NCBI RefSeq assembly: GCF_012911895.1
Contig: NZ_JAAXCV010000010.1
Location: 1-64,000 of the forward strand
Length of the DNA stretch: 64,000 bases
DNA from: Bacillus sp. RO3
Lineage (GTDB): Bacteria; Bacillota; Bacilli; Bacillales; Bacillaceae_B
Direction of reading: 5' to 3'
Each line of letters starts with the position of its first letter. Position 1 is the first letter of the stretch. Under the pieces are notes generated by a model that saw only the letters and a list, made by a program, of their open reading frames with translations, searched no databases and was not told the DNA's origin. Of the stretch, positions 40,053 through 51,031 are shown one piece after another. A program made the translations under genes and the position numbers.

Positions 40053-41342
40053 ATGAAGAAATTTTTCGTTTTGATGAGCATCATTGCGACGTTGATCATT
40101 GCCGGGTGCAGCGCGGGAAGCAGTGGCTCCGGTGAAGGCGGGGATGGAAAGGTCACGCTGACAGCCTGGGCCTGGAATGTCAATGTCGGGGCATTGAATG
40201 AAGCGGTCAAGGAATATCAGAAGGATAACCCAAATGTGGAATTGAAGGTAGAGGACATCGGACGTCTTGATGTCTACGACAAGCTTTCAACAGGACTGGC
40301 TGCAGGTGGTGTCGGCCTTCCGGATATCGTCCTTGTGGAGGATGACCGTATTCACGGGTATGTGGAAGCCTTTCCTGAAGGGTTCCTGAATCTTTCTGAT
40401 AAAGGTTTCACAGAGCACGAAGAGAAGTTCCCTTCCTTTAAGAATGATCTGGCACAGGTAGAGGGTAACTACTATGCCATGCCGTTTGATGCAGGTCCGG
40501 GAGGCATGTTCTACCGCCGCAGCCTGTTTGAACAAGCAGGGGTGAAGGCTGAAGAGATCAACACATGGGACGATTTTCTGGAAGCCGGAAAGAAAATAAA
40601 GGAAGCAACCGGTTCTTATGCCATGCCTCTTGATATGTTCAAAGATGATCCGACTTTCCGTATGATGTTGAATCAACAAGGTGTGTTCTACTATGACGAA
40701 GAAGGAAACATCGACTTAACGAATCCTAAAGCGGTAAAAGCAATGGAAATCCAGAAGAATTTCGCAGATGCCGATTTGATTAAGAATGTGGACGGCTGGA
40801 ACGGTGTCGTATCTTCAACAGTCGATGGATCCGTCGCGACGATTCCATTCGGTGCGTGGTACTACGGTACGATCGTCGATCAGGCGAAGGATACAAGCGG
40901 TGACTGGGGAGTGTTCCTGCTTCCTGCTGTGGAAGAAGGCGGCAACCGCGCATCCAACCTTGGAGGTTCAAGCTGGATGATTCCGGCGGCAAGTGAAAAG
41001 GCGGATACTGCCTATGATTTCCTGGAGTACTTCTCCACAGATACCGATACACAAATCATGGCGATGGAGGATTACGGACTATTCCCATCCCTGAATACAA
41101 CCTATGAATCCGATGTCTTTAATGGCGAAGTGGAGTTCTTCGGCGGACAAAACATCTGGAAATTATTCGCTGATGAAATGAAGGATGTCCCAACGGCTTA
41201 TTACACGAAGGACTACTCACTTGCACTTGATGAAGCCATCAAAGCACAGGCGGATACGTTCAACGGCACGAAAGCCGGGAAAGCACTTGAAGACGCGGCG
41301 AAGCGTTTAAGTGACCGGACGAAACGGGAAGTTGCCAACTAA
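40053..41342 (+). CDS. Sugar ABC transporter substrate-binding lipoprotein
   Basis: 429 residues. A lipobox (LIIAGCSAG) gives a membrane-tethered lipoprotein. The mature part is a family-1 extracellular solute-binding protein: VTLTAWAWNVNVGALNEAVKEYQ, LPDIVLVEDDRIHGY, AMPFDAGPGGMFYRRSLFEQAG and SSWMIPAASEKAD. With two permeases and a GH36 alpha-galactosidase downstream, the ligand is probably a galacto-oligosaccharide such as raffinose or melibiose; this is inference from context. No ATPase is in the operon, so a shared MsmX-type ATPase elsewhere is expected. The ATG follows CAAGGGGG. Confidence 0.9.
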   Translation: MKKFFVLMSIIATLIIAGCSAGSSGSGEGGDGKVTLTAWAWNVNVGALNEAVKEYQKDNPNVELKVEDIGRLDVYDKLSTGLAAGGVGLPDIVLVEDDRIHGYVEAFPEGFLNLSDKGFTEHEEKFPSFKNDLAQVEGNYYAMPFDAGPGGMFYRRSLFEQAGVKAEEINTWDDFLEAGKKIKEATGSYAMPLDMFKDDPTFRMMLNQQGVFYYDEEGNIDLTNPKAVKAMEIQKNFADADLIKNVDGWNGVVSSTVDGSVATIPFGAWYYGTIVDQAKDTSGDWGVFLLPAVEEGGNRASNLGGSSWMIPAASEKADTAYDFLEYFSTDTDTQIMAMEDYGLFPSLNTTYESDVFNGEVEFFGGQNIWKLFADEMKDVPTAYYTKDYSLALDEAIKAQADTFNGTKAGKALEDAAKRLSDRTKREVAN

Positions 41343-41356
41343 TTTGTAATCGAATG

Positions 41357-41407
41357 AAAAAGAGGGTTAGGGCCAAAGGGTTCTTGTGGTCTCCTACTCT
41401 CTTTTTC
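41357..41407 (+). terminator. Intercistronic stem-loop after the binding-protein gene
   Basis: AAAAAGAGGGTTAGGGCCA pairs with TGGTCTCCTACTCTCTTTTT apart from small bulges. Partial termination here would give more binding protein than permease, a common arrangement in sugar importers. Confidence 0.7.
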
Positions 41408-41459
41408 TATAAAGAAATAGGGCGATGCTTCAGCTGCCTACAGGAAAGAAGGATGTTGT

Positions 41460-42314
41460 ATGAAAACAAAACCATATATCCCATATTTATTTATTGCACC
41501 GGCTGTCCTCCTGTTTAGTGTATTTATGCTTTATCCGATCATTTCTTCCTTGATTCTCAGCTTTCAAACGGGTCAGGGTGCCAATTTGACCTTTGTAGGA
41601 CTTGATAATTATAAACGGTTGCTGTCTGATGAAATCTTTCATACAGCCCTCAAGAATACCTTCATTCTACTCATCATCCAGGTGCCAGTCATGGTCCTCC
41701 TGGCACTCGTGCTCGCATCCTTATTGAATGCGGCATTGCTGCGCATGAAGGGTTTCTTCCGCGTCACCTTTTTCCTGCCGGCCGTCACCTCCCTGGTGGC
41801 CTATTCCATCATTTTCTCCATCATGTTGATGAATGACGGGGTAGTGAATCAGCTGTTGACCTCTTTAGGCTTCAAAGCGATTCCGTGGCTGAATGATCCG
41901 TTCTGGGCGAAGGCTTCCCTGATCATCGCCATGACGTGGAGATGGGTCGGGTATAACATGGTCATTTATTTAGCAGGCCTTCAGAATATACCTGAAGAGC
42001 TCTATGAAGCGGCAAGCATGGACGGTGCTTCCCGGGTCCGTCAGTTCTTCGCCATCACCATCCCGCAATTAAAGCCGGTCATCCTGTTTACGGTGGTCCT
42101 GTCGACCATTGGTACACTGCAATTATTCGATGAACCTTTCGTATTGACGAAGGGCGGGCCGAGTGATGCGACATTGACCATCGGGATGTATTTATATCAA
42201 ACGGGATTCCGTTACTTTGACTTCGGTTATGCTTCTACCATTGCGTATGTAATCGTTGTTTTAATCGGTATTATGACATTTATCCAATTCAAACTAACAG
42301 GTGATCAAGAATGA
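41460..42314 (+). CDS. Sugar ABC transporter permease (MalF/LacF type)
   Basis: 284 residues, six transmembrane helices and the coupling loop EELYEAASMDGASRVRQFFAITIPQLKP. It is the first of two channel subunits. The ATG at 41460 follows GGAAAGAAGGATG. It overlaps the next permease gene by four bases (ATGA), implying a fixed 1:1 ratio. Confidence 0.92.
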   Translation: MKTKPYIPYLFIAPAVLLFSVFMLYPIISSLILSFQTGQGANLTFVGLDNYKRLLSDEIFHTALKNTFILLIIQVPVMVLLALVLASLLNAALLRMKGFFRVTFFLPAVTSLVAYSIIFSIMLMNDGVVNQLLTSLGFKAIPWLNDPFWAKASLIIAMTWRWVGYNMVIYLAGLQNIPEELYEAASMDGASRVRQFFAITIPQLKPVILFTVVLSTIGTLQLFDEPFVLTKGGPSDATLTIGMYLYQTGFRYFDFGYASTIAYVIVVLIGIMTFIQFKLTGDQE

Positions 42315-43135
42315 GACAATCAAAACTGGGTAGAAAATTCGTTCTGTATATCGTATTAGCCATTGGCGCACTTATCTCTTTATTTCCTTTCTACTGGGCA
42401 GCGATCGGGGCAACGAATGAGAGTGGCAAGATGTTCTCGAAACCGCCTGTCCTTGTACCTGGTGAAAAACTGGTGGAAAACGTCCAGAATTTAAATGAAG
42501 CGATCGGCATCGGACGCGTGATGTTCAACTCCCTGTTCATCGCCATCGTGTATACCGTCCTGAGCCTGTTGATTTGTTCCATGGCGGCGTATGCCTTTGC
42601 CAAATTCCGTTTCAAAGGGCGCAATCTCATATTCGCGGTTTTCCTGTTATCCATGATGGTCCCGTACCACGCCACCATCATCCCGTTATTTAAAATGATG
42701 GCGGGGTTCGGATGGCTGAATACGTACAAAGCTGTCATCCTGCCTAATCTGGCGTATCCATTTGCGATATTCTTAATGAGGCAGAATATGCTGGCATTCC
42801 CGAATTCACTGATTGAAGCCGCACGGATTGACGGATCGGGGGAGTGGAAGATCTTTTTCAGGATCGTCATGCCGTCCATGAAACCGGCCCTTGCCGCCAC
42901 GGCGATCTTCCTGTTCCTGTATCAGTGGAACAGCTTCCTGTGGCCGTTGATTGCCCTGTCGTCCACGGATATGTACACATTCCCCGTGGCCCTTTCAAGT
43001 TTGTTCGGACTGTCCCGAATCGATTACGGTCAAGTGATGGCGGGCGTCACCATCGCCACCATCCCGATCATCATTTTCTTCCTGGCCCTTCAACGCCAGT
43101 TTATTTCAGGCATGCTTGGAAGTGCCGTTAAATAA
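42311..43135 (+). CDS. Sugar ABC transporter permease (MalG/LacG type)
   Basis: 274 residues, six transmembrane helices, with the family's conserved loop NSLIEAARIDGSGEWKIFFRIVMPSMKPALA. It pairs with the preceding permease in one importer. It ends 14 nt before the second alpha-galactosidase gene, so uptake and hydrolysis are in one operon. Confidence 0.92.
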   Translation: MRQSKLGRKFVLYIVLAIGALISLFPFYWAAIGATNESGKMFSKPPVLVPGEKLVENVQNLNEAIGIGRVMFNSLFIAIVYTVLSLLICSMAAYAFAKFRFKGRNLIFAVFLLSMMVPYHATIIPLFKMMAGFGWLNTYKAVILPNLAYPFAIFLMRQNMLAFPNSLIEAARIDGSGEWKIFFRIVMPSMKPALAATAIFLFLYQWNSFLWPLIALSSTDMYTFPVALSSLFGLSRIDYGQVMAGVTIATIPIIIFFLALQRQFISGMLGSAVK

Positions 43136-43149
43136 GAGGAGGATTCCCA

Positions 43150-45394
43150 TTGCCGATTTACATCAATGAAGAATGGCGTCAATTTCATTTACAGGGAAAG
43201 AACACAAGCTACCTCTTGACCGTTTTGAAAAATGGTCAGCTCGGCCAGGCTTACTTCGGGAAAAAAATAAGGCACCGCGATGACTTCTCAAGCCTCATCC
43301 AACTTCCTTCCGAGCCTCTGGGGAATGCATCTTTCCCTTTTGAAGGAGACCCTTATTTTTCCCTTGAATTCCTGAAGCAGGAGTATCCTGGGTTCGGGAC
43401 GAGTGATTACCGGGAGCCTGCGTTTGTCATCAAACATGAAAATGGCAGCAGGACGTCTCATTTCACGTTTAAAGAGTATCGGTTGGAGAACGGCAAGCCT
43501 CGTTTGGACGGTCTCCCTGCGACCTACGTGGAGGACAATTCAGAGGCTGAGACCCTCATTGTCACCCTTGAAGATGAGGTTGCTGACCTTGAACTGGATG
43601 TCCTCTATACGGTTTATCACGAGAGAGATGTGATGGTGAGAAGTGTCGAGCTTAGGAACAATGGGAAAGGGCAGGTGGTGATTGAGCGCTTGCTCAGTAC
43701 ATCTGTCGACCTGCCACATGCAGACTTTGACTTTCTCCATCTACACGGTGCTTGGATCCGTGAAAGACATGTGGAATGCCAGCCCCTCCGGAAAGGACTG
43801 CAGTCCATCGATAGTAAAAAAGGCGTTTCCAGCTCGAATCATAATCCGTTTTTTGCCTTGAAATCTCCCTGCGCTACGGAAAGCCACGGGGAAGTGTACG
43901 GTTTCAGCCTCGTGTACAGCGGGAATTTCTTCGGCGGAGTGGAGGTGGATGCCTACAACACCTCCCGTGCCCTCCTTGGGATCAATCCGTTTGGCTTCGA
44001 ATGGACTCTGGAAGGGGGCGGACGCTTTCAAACGCCGGAAGCGGTCATGGTCTATTCAGATACGGGTATGAACGGGATGAGTCAGCAATTTCATGACTTA
44101 TTCAGGACCCGTCTTTCAAAAGGCGGGTGGAGGGATAAGGAACGCCCCGTCCTGATCAATAACTGGGAGGCGACGTATTTTGATTTTGATGAAGAGAAGA
44201 TCCTCGGCATCTGCGACGCAGCTTCCACACTCGGAATCGAATTATTCGCCCTTGATGACGGGTGGTTCGGAGAACGGAATGATGATACCTCCTCCCTTGG
44301 GGATTGGACGCCGGACAGGAGAAAGCTTCCACGGGGAATCAAAGGCCTGGGTGAAGAGGTGGTGGAGAAGAAAGGGCTTAAGTTCGGGCTCTGGGTGGAG
44401 CCTGAAATGGTCTCGAAGAAGAGCCGCCTTTACGAAGAGCATCCTGACTGGGTCCTAGGAGTGACTGACCGCACCCTGTCTCACGGACGGAATCAGTTCA
44501 TCCTGGATCTTGCCAGGGAGGAAGTGGTGGATCACTTAGTTGAAACCCTAAGCGGGCTGTTCTCTTCTGCCCCGATTTCATATGTAAAGTGGGATATGAA
44601 CCGGAACATGACAGAAGTCGGATCCGCCTCGGTTGGCCGAGAGCGTCAGGGTGAGGTCGTCCATCGCTACGTATTGGGACTGTACCGGCTGTTAGACAGG
44701 CTGACTTCCCGGTTCCCCCATATCTTATTCGAATCATGTGCAAGCGGGGGAAATCGGTTCGATCCAGGGATGCTCCATTACATGCCCCAAACGTGGACGA
44801 GTGACAATACCGATGCCATTGAACGACTGAAGATCCAGTGGGGCACGTCACTCATCTATCCCGTTTCTTCCATGGGGGCACATGTTTCCGGCTCCCCCAA
44901 TCATCAGACAGGGCGGGAGACACCTCTTGACACCCGTTTTCATGCGGCCATGTTCGGAGCTTTCGGTTACGAACTCGATGCCACCTCGTTTACGGAAGCG
45001 GAAAAGGAAACCGTCAAGGATCAGGTACAGTTTTACAAAGACAATCGGGCCCTTCTTCAATTTGGCAGCTTCTACCGGATCCTTGATCCCTTTAAGGGGA
45101 ACGATACGGCCTGGATGGTCGTGGACAGCGAGAAGAGTGAGTCCATCGTGGCCTTCTACCGGACACTGGCGGAGCCAAACCCCGGACTGCTCCGGGTCCG
45201 GCTGCAGGGTCTCAAGCCCCATGCCTTATACGAAATCGCTCATACGCAGGAAAGAGTATACGGAGATGAACTGATGAACGCAGGATTGCTTCTTCCTCCA
45301 TTCTTTAACGGAACCGTCGTCACAGAGCAGACAAAGCTGAAAGGCGATGCCCGGTCCTGTATATGGAAACTCCGTGAAGTGAAGGAAGACCGGT

Positions 45395-45396
<2 letters not shown>
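43150..45396 (+). CDS. Alpha-galactosidase, GH36 (second copy)
   Basis: 748 residues, TTG start after GAGGAGG. It is a close paralogue of the enzyme at 26927, with the same N-terminal block (EFHLQGKN versus QFHLQGKN). The nucleophile is Asp482 (YVKWDMNRNMT) and the acid/base Asp552 (TSDNTDAIER), again 70 residues apart. No signal peptide. It hydrolyses alpha-galactosides brought in by the importer encoded just upstream. The two enzymes may differ in preferred chain length; the motif at the acid/base reads SDN here and SDD in the other. Confidence 0.93.
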
Positions 45397-46509
<1,113 letters not shown>

Positions 46510-46537
46510 AGAGTAGCCCCAATGGGTTACTCTTTTA
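46510..46537 (+). terminator. Rho-independent terminator
   Basis: GAGTA-G-CCC, loop AAT, GGG-T-TACTCTTTTATTTG, directly after the LacI stop codon. Confidence 0.85.
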
Positions 46538-46559
46538 TTTGTTTTTATCTCCCTCATTT

Positions 46560-46574
46560 AGAGGTCCGTCCCTC
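46560..46574. repeat. Single inverted GGGACGGACCT repeat
   Basis: AGAGGTCCGTCCCTC is the reverse complement of the copy at 45395. The two face each other around the LacI gene. Nearby at 46621 a cre-like GGTAGCGCTTACA occurs (minus orientation). Confidence 0.7.
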
Positions 46575-46722
46575 TTCGGTCATTCGCCGGAAAAAAATGT
46601 TTTCCCACCCTGATAACAAAGGTAGCGCTTACATTGGTTCTTGAAGAATTTCCCCTATTGACTTCCCTGTGGATACCCAGTATTATCCTGATTAAGGTAA
46701 AAATTTAGAAAATTACATACTT

Positions 46723-46829
46723 TTCATTATCCAGAGTGACCGAGGGATCAGGCCCTATGACGTCCGGCAACCTCCAGTATAGGAACGGTGCCAATTCCTG
46801 CAGAATGATTTCATTCTGAGAGATAAGTC
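46723..46829 (+). promoter_or_regulatory. SAM-I riboswitch (S-box)
   Basis: The conserved S-box words are in order: TTATCCAGAGTGACCGAGGGA, GGCCCTATGACGTCCGGCAACC, AGGAACGGTGCCAATTCCTGCAGAA and AGAGATAAG, the last closing stem P1 with TTATC. It binds S-adenosylmethionine and then favours the terminator that follows. It controls the methionine importer genes downstream. Confidence 0.96.
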
Positions 46830-46843
46830 GAGATAGACAGGCG

Positions 46844-46876
46844 ATGCTTCTTTCAGTTGAAAGAGGCATTTTTTTA
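46844..46876 (+). terminator. Riboswitch-controlled terminator
   Basis: ATGCTTCTTTC, loop AGTT, GAAAGAGGCAT, then seven T. The stem has a single G-U pair. It lies 15 nt after the SAM aptamer and 23 nt before the metN start: the expression platform. Confidence 0.92.
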
Positions 46877-46898
46877 TTTGGGAAAAGGGGTGTACAGA

Positions 46899-47912
46899 TT
46901 GATCGAGATCCGGAATTTGGTGAAGACGTATAAAACAAAGAAGCAAACGGTGGTCGGTGTGGATAACGTTTCTGTGAAGATCGAAAAGGGTGAGATCTTT
47001 GGGATCGTAGGATACAGCGGCGCAGGAAAGAGTTCACTGCTTCGCTGTCTGAATCTGCTGGAAACCCCGACTTCAGGGGAAATCATCATTGACGGACAGG
47101 ACTTCACAAAGCTCAATTCTAAGAAACTAAGACTGGCCCGTCAGAAAACGAGCATGATCTTTCAGCATTTTCACCTGATCAAGTCGAAAACGGTTTTTGA
47201 CAACCTTGCGTTTGCCTTGAAAGCGGCACGGGTGCCAAAAGGGAAGATCAAGCCAAGAGTAGACGAGCTTCTGGATATGGTGGGGCTGTCAGACAAGGCG
47301 GACGCCTATCCGTCCCAGCTCAGCGGGGGACAAAAGCAAAGAGTCGGGATTGCAAGAGCCCTGGCGAATGATCCATCGGTCCTGTTATGTGATGAAGCCA
47401 CGTCGGCACTGGATCCAAACACGACGAAGTCTATCTTGAAGCTGTTAAAAAAGATCAACCGGGAACTAGGCTTGACCATCGTGCTCATCACCCATGAGAT
47501 GGAAGTGGTGAAAGAAATCTGCGACCGGATGGCGGTGATGCAGGACGGAAAGATCGTCGAGGAAGGACCTGTTTATGACCTGTTTGCAGAACCGAAGCAG
47601 CCGTTGACGAAGCAATTCATTGAAACGATTCTGCAGTTTGAACTTCCGCCTCACCTCGTTCAATCCAGAAAAGGGAAGCTCATCAAAATCCAATTCAAAG
47701 GGACGATCGCTGAGGAAAGCGTCGTCTCTGAAGTGTTCCAGAGGTACAAGGTCCGGGGGAACATCCTTCACGGGAAGATTGAATATATCCAGGACGTTCC
47801 ACTGGGGATTTTCATCATGGAACTGATCGGCTCTCCTGATGAATTGGAAGCCGCGATCCGATATATCACGTTGAAGACGCAAAGCCTGGAGGTGCTTCTT
47901 GATGCTGCCTGA
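46899..47912 (+). CDS. metN: Methionine ABC transporter ATP-binding protein
   Basis: 337 residues, TTG start after AAAAGGGGTG (MIEIRNLVKTYKTKKQ). Walker A GYSGAGKSS, signature LSGGQKQRVGIARAL, Walker B SVLLCDEATSAL and the switch His in LITHEME are all present. A C-terminal NIL domain (about 260-337) is the methionine sensor that inhibits transport when methionine is plentiful. It energises uptake of D- and L-methionine with metI and metQ, and overlaps metI by 11 nt. The SAM riboswitch upstream confirms the substrate class. Confidence 0.96.
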   Translation: MIEIRNLVKTYKTKKQTVVGVDNVSVKIEKGEIFGIVGYSGAGKSSLLRCLNLLETPTSGEIIIDGQDFTKLNSKKLRLARQKTSMIFQHFHLIKSKTVFDNLAFALKAARVPKGKIKPRVDELLDMVGLSDKADAYPSQLSGGQKQRVGIARALANDPSVLLCDEATSALDPNTTKSILKLLKKINRELGLTIVLITHEMEVVKEICDRMAVMQDGKIVEEGPVYDLFAEPKQPLTKQFIETILQFELPPHLVQSRKGKLIKIQFKGTIAEESVVSEVFQRYKVRGNILHGKIEYIQDVPLGIFIMELIGSPDELEAAIRYITLKTQSLEVLLDAA

Positions 47913-48567
47913 TTCATTGACTGCGATTTTACCAGAGTTGAATAAAGCTTTTTTTGAAACGGTGTATATGGTAGGCATCTCCCTTGCCGTGGCGATACTG
48001 GTGGGGTTACCCCTTGGGATTCTCCTTTTTGTGACGGATAAGGGGCTGTTCTTACAAAATAGTTTGATCAAGAAGGTGGTTGGATTCGTCGTCAATATGG
48101 TGCGCTCCATTCCGTTCATCATTTTACTGGTGGCGCTCTTACCATTGACCAAGCTATTGACCGGGACGACGATCGGACCGACAGCGGCCTCCGTATCCCT
48201 CTCTGTTGCAGGGATTCCGTTTTTTGCAAGGATGGTAGAAACGTCTTTGCGTGAGATTGATAAAGGGGTCATTGAAGCGTCGGTTTCAGTGGGGGCAAGC
48301 CCCTGGATGATCATCAAGGACGTGCTGTTACCGGAAGCCCGTCCGGCGGTGATTCAGGCGATTACGATTACCACGATCAGTCTGGTTGCCTATTCCGCCA
48401 TGGCCGGCATCGTCGGTGGAGGCGGAGTCGGGGATCTTGCGATTCGCTTCGGGTATTACCGCTATGACAATACGGTGATGATCACCACGGTCGTCATTCT
48501 GATTTGCCTGGTTCAGCTCATCCAGTATACGGGTGATGTGTTTGCACGATTAGTCGATAAACGATAA
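47902..48567 (+). CDS. metI: Methionine ABC transporter permease
   Basis: 221 residues with five or so transmembrane helices. Conserved MetI blocks are NMVRSIPFIILLVALLPLTKLLTGTTIGPTAA and ASVSVGASPWMIIKDVLLPEARP (coupling loop). The ATG at 47902 has GGAGGTG seven bases upstream inside the end of metN; a TTG at 47899 is a weaker alternative. It is called metP in B. subtilis. Confidence 0.95.
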   Translation: MLPDSLTAILPELNKAFFETVYMVGISLAVAILVGLPLGILLFVTDKGLFLQNSLIKKVVGFVVNMVRSIPFIILLVALLPLTKLLTGTTIGPTAASVSLSVAGIPFFARMVETSLREIDKGVIEASVSVGASPWMIIKDVLLPEARPAVIQAITITTISLVAYSAMAGIVGGGGVGDLAIRFGYYRYDNTVMITTVVILICLVQLIQYTGDVFARLVDKR

Positions 48568-48588
48568 CTACTTTAGGGGGAACAAGAA

Positions 48589-49404
48589 GTGAAAAAGTGG
48601 ATTTTAGTAGTGGCATTAGCCGGAATCATGAGCATTCTTGCAGCTTGCGGAGGGGACAAAGCGGGCTCTGAAGATAACAAGGAAGTAACGATCGGGGCCA
48701 CATCGGGTCCGTACAGCGATATGGTGACAAAGGCGATTAAGCCTGGCCTTGAAGAGAAGGGATACAGTGTTGTCGTGAAGGAATTCAGTGATTACATCCA
48801 GCCGAATAACGCACTGGCTCAGGGAGATCTGGATGCGAACCTGTTCCAGCATAAGATCTATATGGAAACCTTTGCTAAGCAGCATAACATGGACTTATCA
48901 GAAGTGATTGTTGTTCCGACTGCACCGATGGGGATTTATTCGGAGAAGTTTGGTTCGATTGAGGAGATCAAAGAGGGTAGCGCCATCGCCATTCCCAACG
49001 ATCCGACGAACGCAGCCCGGGCATTTCAGATCTTGGAAGATGCGAAATTGATCACGTTAAAACCGGATACAGATCCATTGACGGTATCGGAAAAAGACAT
49101 TGCCGAAAACGTGAAAAACCTGCAGTTCAAACCTATCGAAGCGGCCCAGCTTCCAAGGGCCGTTGAAAGCGTCGACCTGTCAGCCGTCCCGGGAAACTAC
49201 GCACTGGCTGCCAAAATGGACCTACTTGACGCCCTTCAGCTTGAAGACATGCCGGATCAGTACCGCAACCGGGTCGTCATGAATACAAAAGACGCAGATT
49301 CACAATTGGCCAAAGACATCAAAGCTGTCGTCGAATCCGACCAATTCGAGAAAGTCATCGACGGAGAATTCAAAGGCTTCGGCAAGCCTGAGTGGATGGA
49401 GTAG
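48589..49404 (+). CDS. metQ: Methionine-binding lipoprotein
   Basis: 271 residues, GTG start after TTAGGGGG. The lipobox ILAACGG anchors it outside the membrane. The NlpA/MetQ fold shows ATSGPYSDMV, QGDLDANLFQHKIYMETFAKQH and AIPNDPTNAARAFQILEDA. It captures methionine for the MetN-MetI importer. It is the last gene of the SAM-riboswitch operon. A cluster of inverted repeats starts at its stop codon. Confidence 0.96.
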   Translation: MKKWILVVALAGIMSILAACGGDKAGSEDNKEVTIGATSGPYSDMVTKAIKPGLEEKGYSVVVKEFSDYIQPNNALAQGDLDANLFQHKIYMETFAKQHNMDLSEVIVVPTAPMGIYSEKFGSIEEIKEGSAIAIPNDPTNAARAFQILEDAKLITLKPDTDPLTVSEKDIAENVKNLQFKPIEAAQLPRAVESVDLSAVPGNYALAAKMDLLDALQLEDMPDQYRNRVVMNTKDADSQLAKDIKAVVESDQFEKVIDGEFKGFGKPEWME

Positions 49405-49557
49405 AGGTACGGACCTTTACATCGATCATTTGCAAGTAGAATGCAAGATGGACAAGGGCAAGAAGGATTTAGAGGGACGGACCTCAAAACACATCCTATT
49501 TAAGTGAAATGAGAAAGGGACGGACTTCCGGCAGAATGCGGAGGTCCGTCCCTCTTT
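49404..49557. repeat. Composite GGGACGGACCT repeat cluster and bidirectional terminator
   Basis: GAGGTACGGACCTT (49404, a variant) and AGAGGGACGGACCTC (49471-49485) are followed after about 30 nt by the hairpin AAGGGACGGACTTCC (49515-49529)/GGAGGTCCGTCCCTC (49540-49554), with tip G-GCA-GAA-TGC. The final TTTT could end metQ transcripts, and on the other strand those of the convergent SEC-C gene. Confidence 0.8.
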
Positions 49558-49560
49558 TAT

Positions 49561-50733
49561 TTAAAGACAGCATTTCTTGTATTTTTTGCCGCTGCCGCAT
49601 GGGCATGGGTCGTTGCGTCCTATCTTCTCTCCCGTTGAGACAGGTTCTGGATCCTGAAGGGGCTCTTGACCTATTGAGGCACGTTCTATTTCTTCAAGGA
49701 GGCTTCTCCACTCAGCGAGTTTCGGGTGATCGATGCCATTCATGATGCAGTTGACATATAATGACTCTTCAAGAAAGATCAGTCCATCATCGTATCCTTG
49801 TTCAATGAGCGCATCTATTTTAGGGATTGCATCCGTTGACAGCTGATGGCATAAATAATCAGCGATCAGTGTTTTTGCGAAAAGGTCATTTGTTTGATCA
49901 AACAATCTCAGTAACGCTTTTTCAGCTTCTTTGGTTTTGATTCTTCCCAGGACGTCAAGAGTATAGAAATAAGTGTTTCCGTGGAGGGCCACTTTTTCCA
50001 CCTCATGTACGACCAGGTCCGTCCCTATCTTCACAAGGGAATTGGCGACTTCCTCCAGCAGCAGATCACTTTCGTCGTCGTTTTTAAAGAATTCAACGAG
50101 TCCAGGGACCATGGTTTCTTCGCGGAGTTCCCCGGCCATATAAATCGTGAATATTTCGTTGAAACGATGGAAGCCTTCTTCCGCTCTAGCTTCGATTAAT
50201 TCCTCGAGTACTTCCCCGCTCTCAATGCCGCCTTTCTTGATTACCTCCCTGATGATTCTTTTACCGTAATCATAGTAGCCCTGATCATATTCATTTCTAT
50301 CCAGGTACATGACAACAACGTCCAGCTCCATATAAAGTTCATCCATTGTTAAAGAGGGGAGCTTCACGATCTTTTCCAATTGCTTTTCATCCACAAAAGG
50401 CCTTACTTCGTTTTTGTATTGAATCAATAAATCTGTATCGGCATTCGTGAGCAATTGAGTATAAAACGGTCGGTCCTTATCTTCTTTGCCCAGACTGTTC
50501 AATCGATTGACTACTTCTTTCAATCCGTCTTCATTCAGAGGCATGTACATCAATTGGGGAAGGATGGGGGAAGAGATTTCTGACACAGGTCCGCGGTCGA
50601 CGGCCTTCAACCCGGTCAAAAACGTATCTCCATCTACCAAATAGGTCTCCTCCAGCATTTCAATCGCATATCTCTGAACAAACGGATCTCCGCTCAAGAA
50701 ATAAGCCTCGACTCTTTTAACAAAATGACTCAT
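49561..50733 (-). CDS. HEAT-like repeat protein with C-terminal SEC-C zinc motif
   Basis: About 390 residues. Most of the protein is helical, with HEAT/armadillo-like pairs (for example [30 protein letters not shown] and [24 protein letters not shown]). It ends in [20 protein letters not shown], the SEC-C motif with its CxCx8CC zinc ligands, as at the tail of SecA. SEC-C proteins often bind SecB, ribosomes or other partners. The role here is unknown. The ATG at 50733 follows AAAGGATGATTGG; the ATG at 50751 is the longer alternative. The gene carries an in-frame copy of the 13-base repeat word at 50015-50027, encoding part of IGTDL. Confidence 0.8.
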   Translation of the reverse strand: MSHFVKRVEAYFLSGDPFVQRYAIEMLEETYLVDGDTFLTGLKAVDRGPVSEISSPILPQLMYMPLNEDGLKEVVNRLNSLGKEDKDRPFYTQLLTNADTDLLIQYKNEVRPFVDEKQLEKIVKLPSLTMDELYMELDVVVMYLDRNEYDQGYYDYGKRIIREVIKKGGIESGEVLEELIEARAEEGFHRFNEIFTIYMAGELREETMVPGLVEFFKNDDESDLLLEEVANSLVKIGTDLVVHEVEKVALHGNTYFYTLDVLGRIKTKEAEKALLRLFDQTNDLFAKTLIADYLCHQLSTDAIPKIDALIEQGYDDGLIFLEESLYVNCIMNGIDHPKLAEWRSLLEEIERASIGQEPLQDPEPVSTGEKIGRNDPCPCGSGKKYKKCCL

Positions 50734-50792
50734 CCAATCATCCTTTATCATGCTTTTTGTATTAGTGTAATGGGCGGAAGTGAAAAAAGAAA

Positions 50793-50874
50793 GAGGGACG
50801 GACCTTCCATCCCATAGATATACATTCTAAATGTGACAGGGACGGACTTCCACAGAATGTGGAGGTCCGTCCCT
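50793..50874. repeat. Composite GGGACGGACCT element, second copy
   Basis: GAGGGACGGACCTT (50793-50806), a 31-nt spacer, then the hairpin AGGGACGGACTTCC-ACA-GAA-TGT-GGAGGTCCGTCCCT (50838-50874). Order and spacing equal those at 49471 and 56719. It lies between the divergent SEC-C gene and rbsR promoter. Confidence 0.85.
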
Positions 50875-50899
50875 AATCATAGAGGTTTCTAAAAAAGGT

Positions 50900-50990
50900 T
50901 TGACAGACTACACTATGAGTAGTAGACTTTGTGTAACCGGTTACATTGAGTGTTCCGGTTTTGTTTTAACGATACATGTAACCGGTTACA
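50900..50990 (+). promoter_or_regulatory. rbs operon promoter with two perfect operators
   Basis: TTGACA (50900-50905), 17 bp, TAGACT (50923-50928) is a good promoter. TGTAACCGGTTACA, a perfect 14-bp palindrome, occurs at 50932-50945, over the start site, and again at 50977-50990, centre to centre 45 bp. The sequence also satisfies the cre consensus TGWAANCGNTNWCA. RbsR, CcpA or both could bind, and the spacing would allow looping. Confidence 0.85.
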
Positions 50991-51031
50991 CACCAGGAGG
51001 TTACTTGAATGAAGACGGGAGTGACCCTTAT

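Noticed and set aside
47466-48317. Antisense ORF of 283 codons opposite metN/metI
   Set aside because: It spans two real overlapping genes and has no family features.
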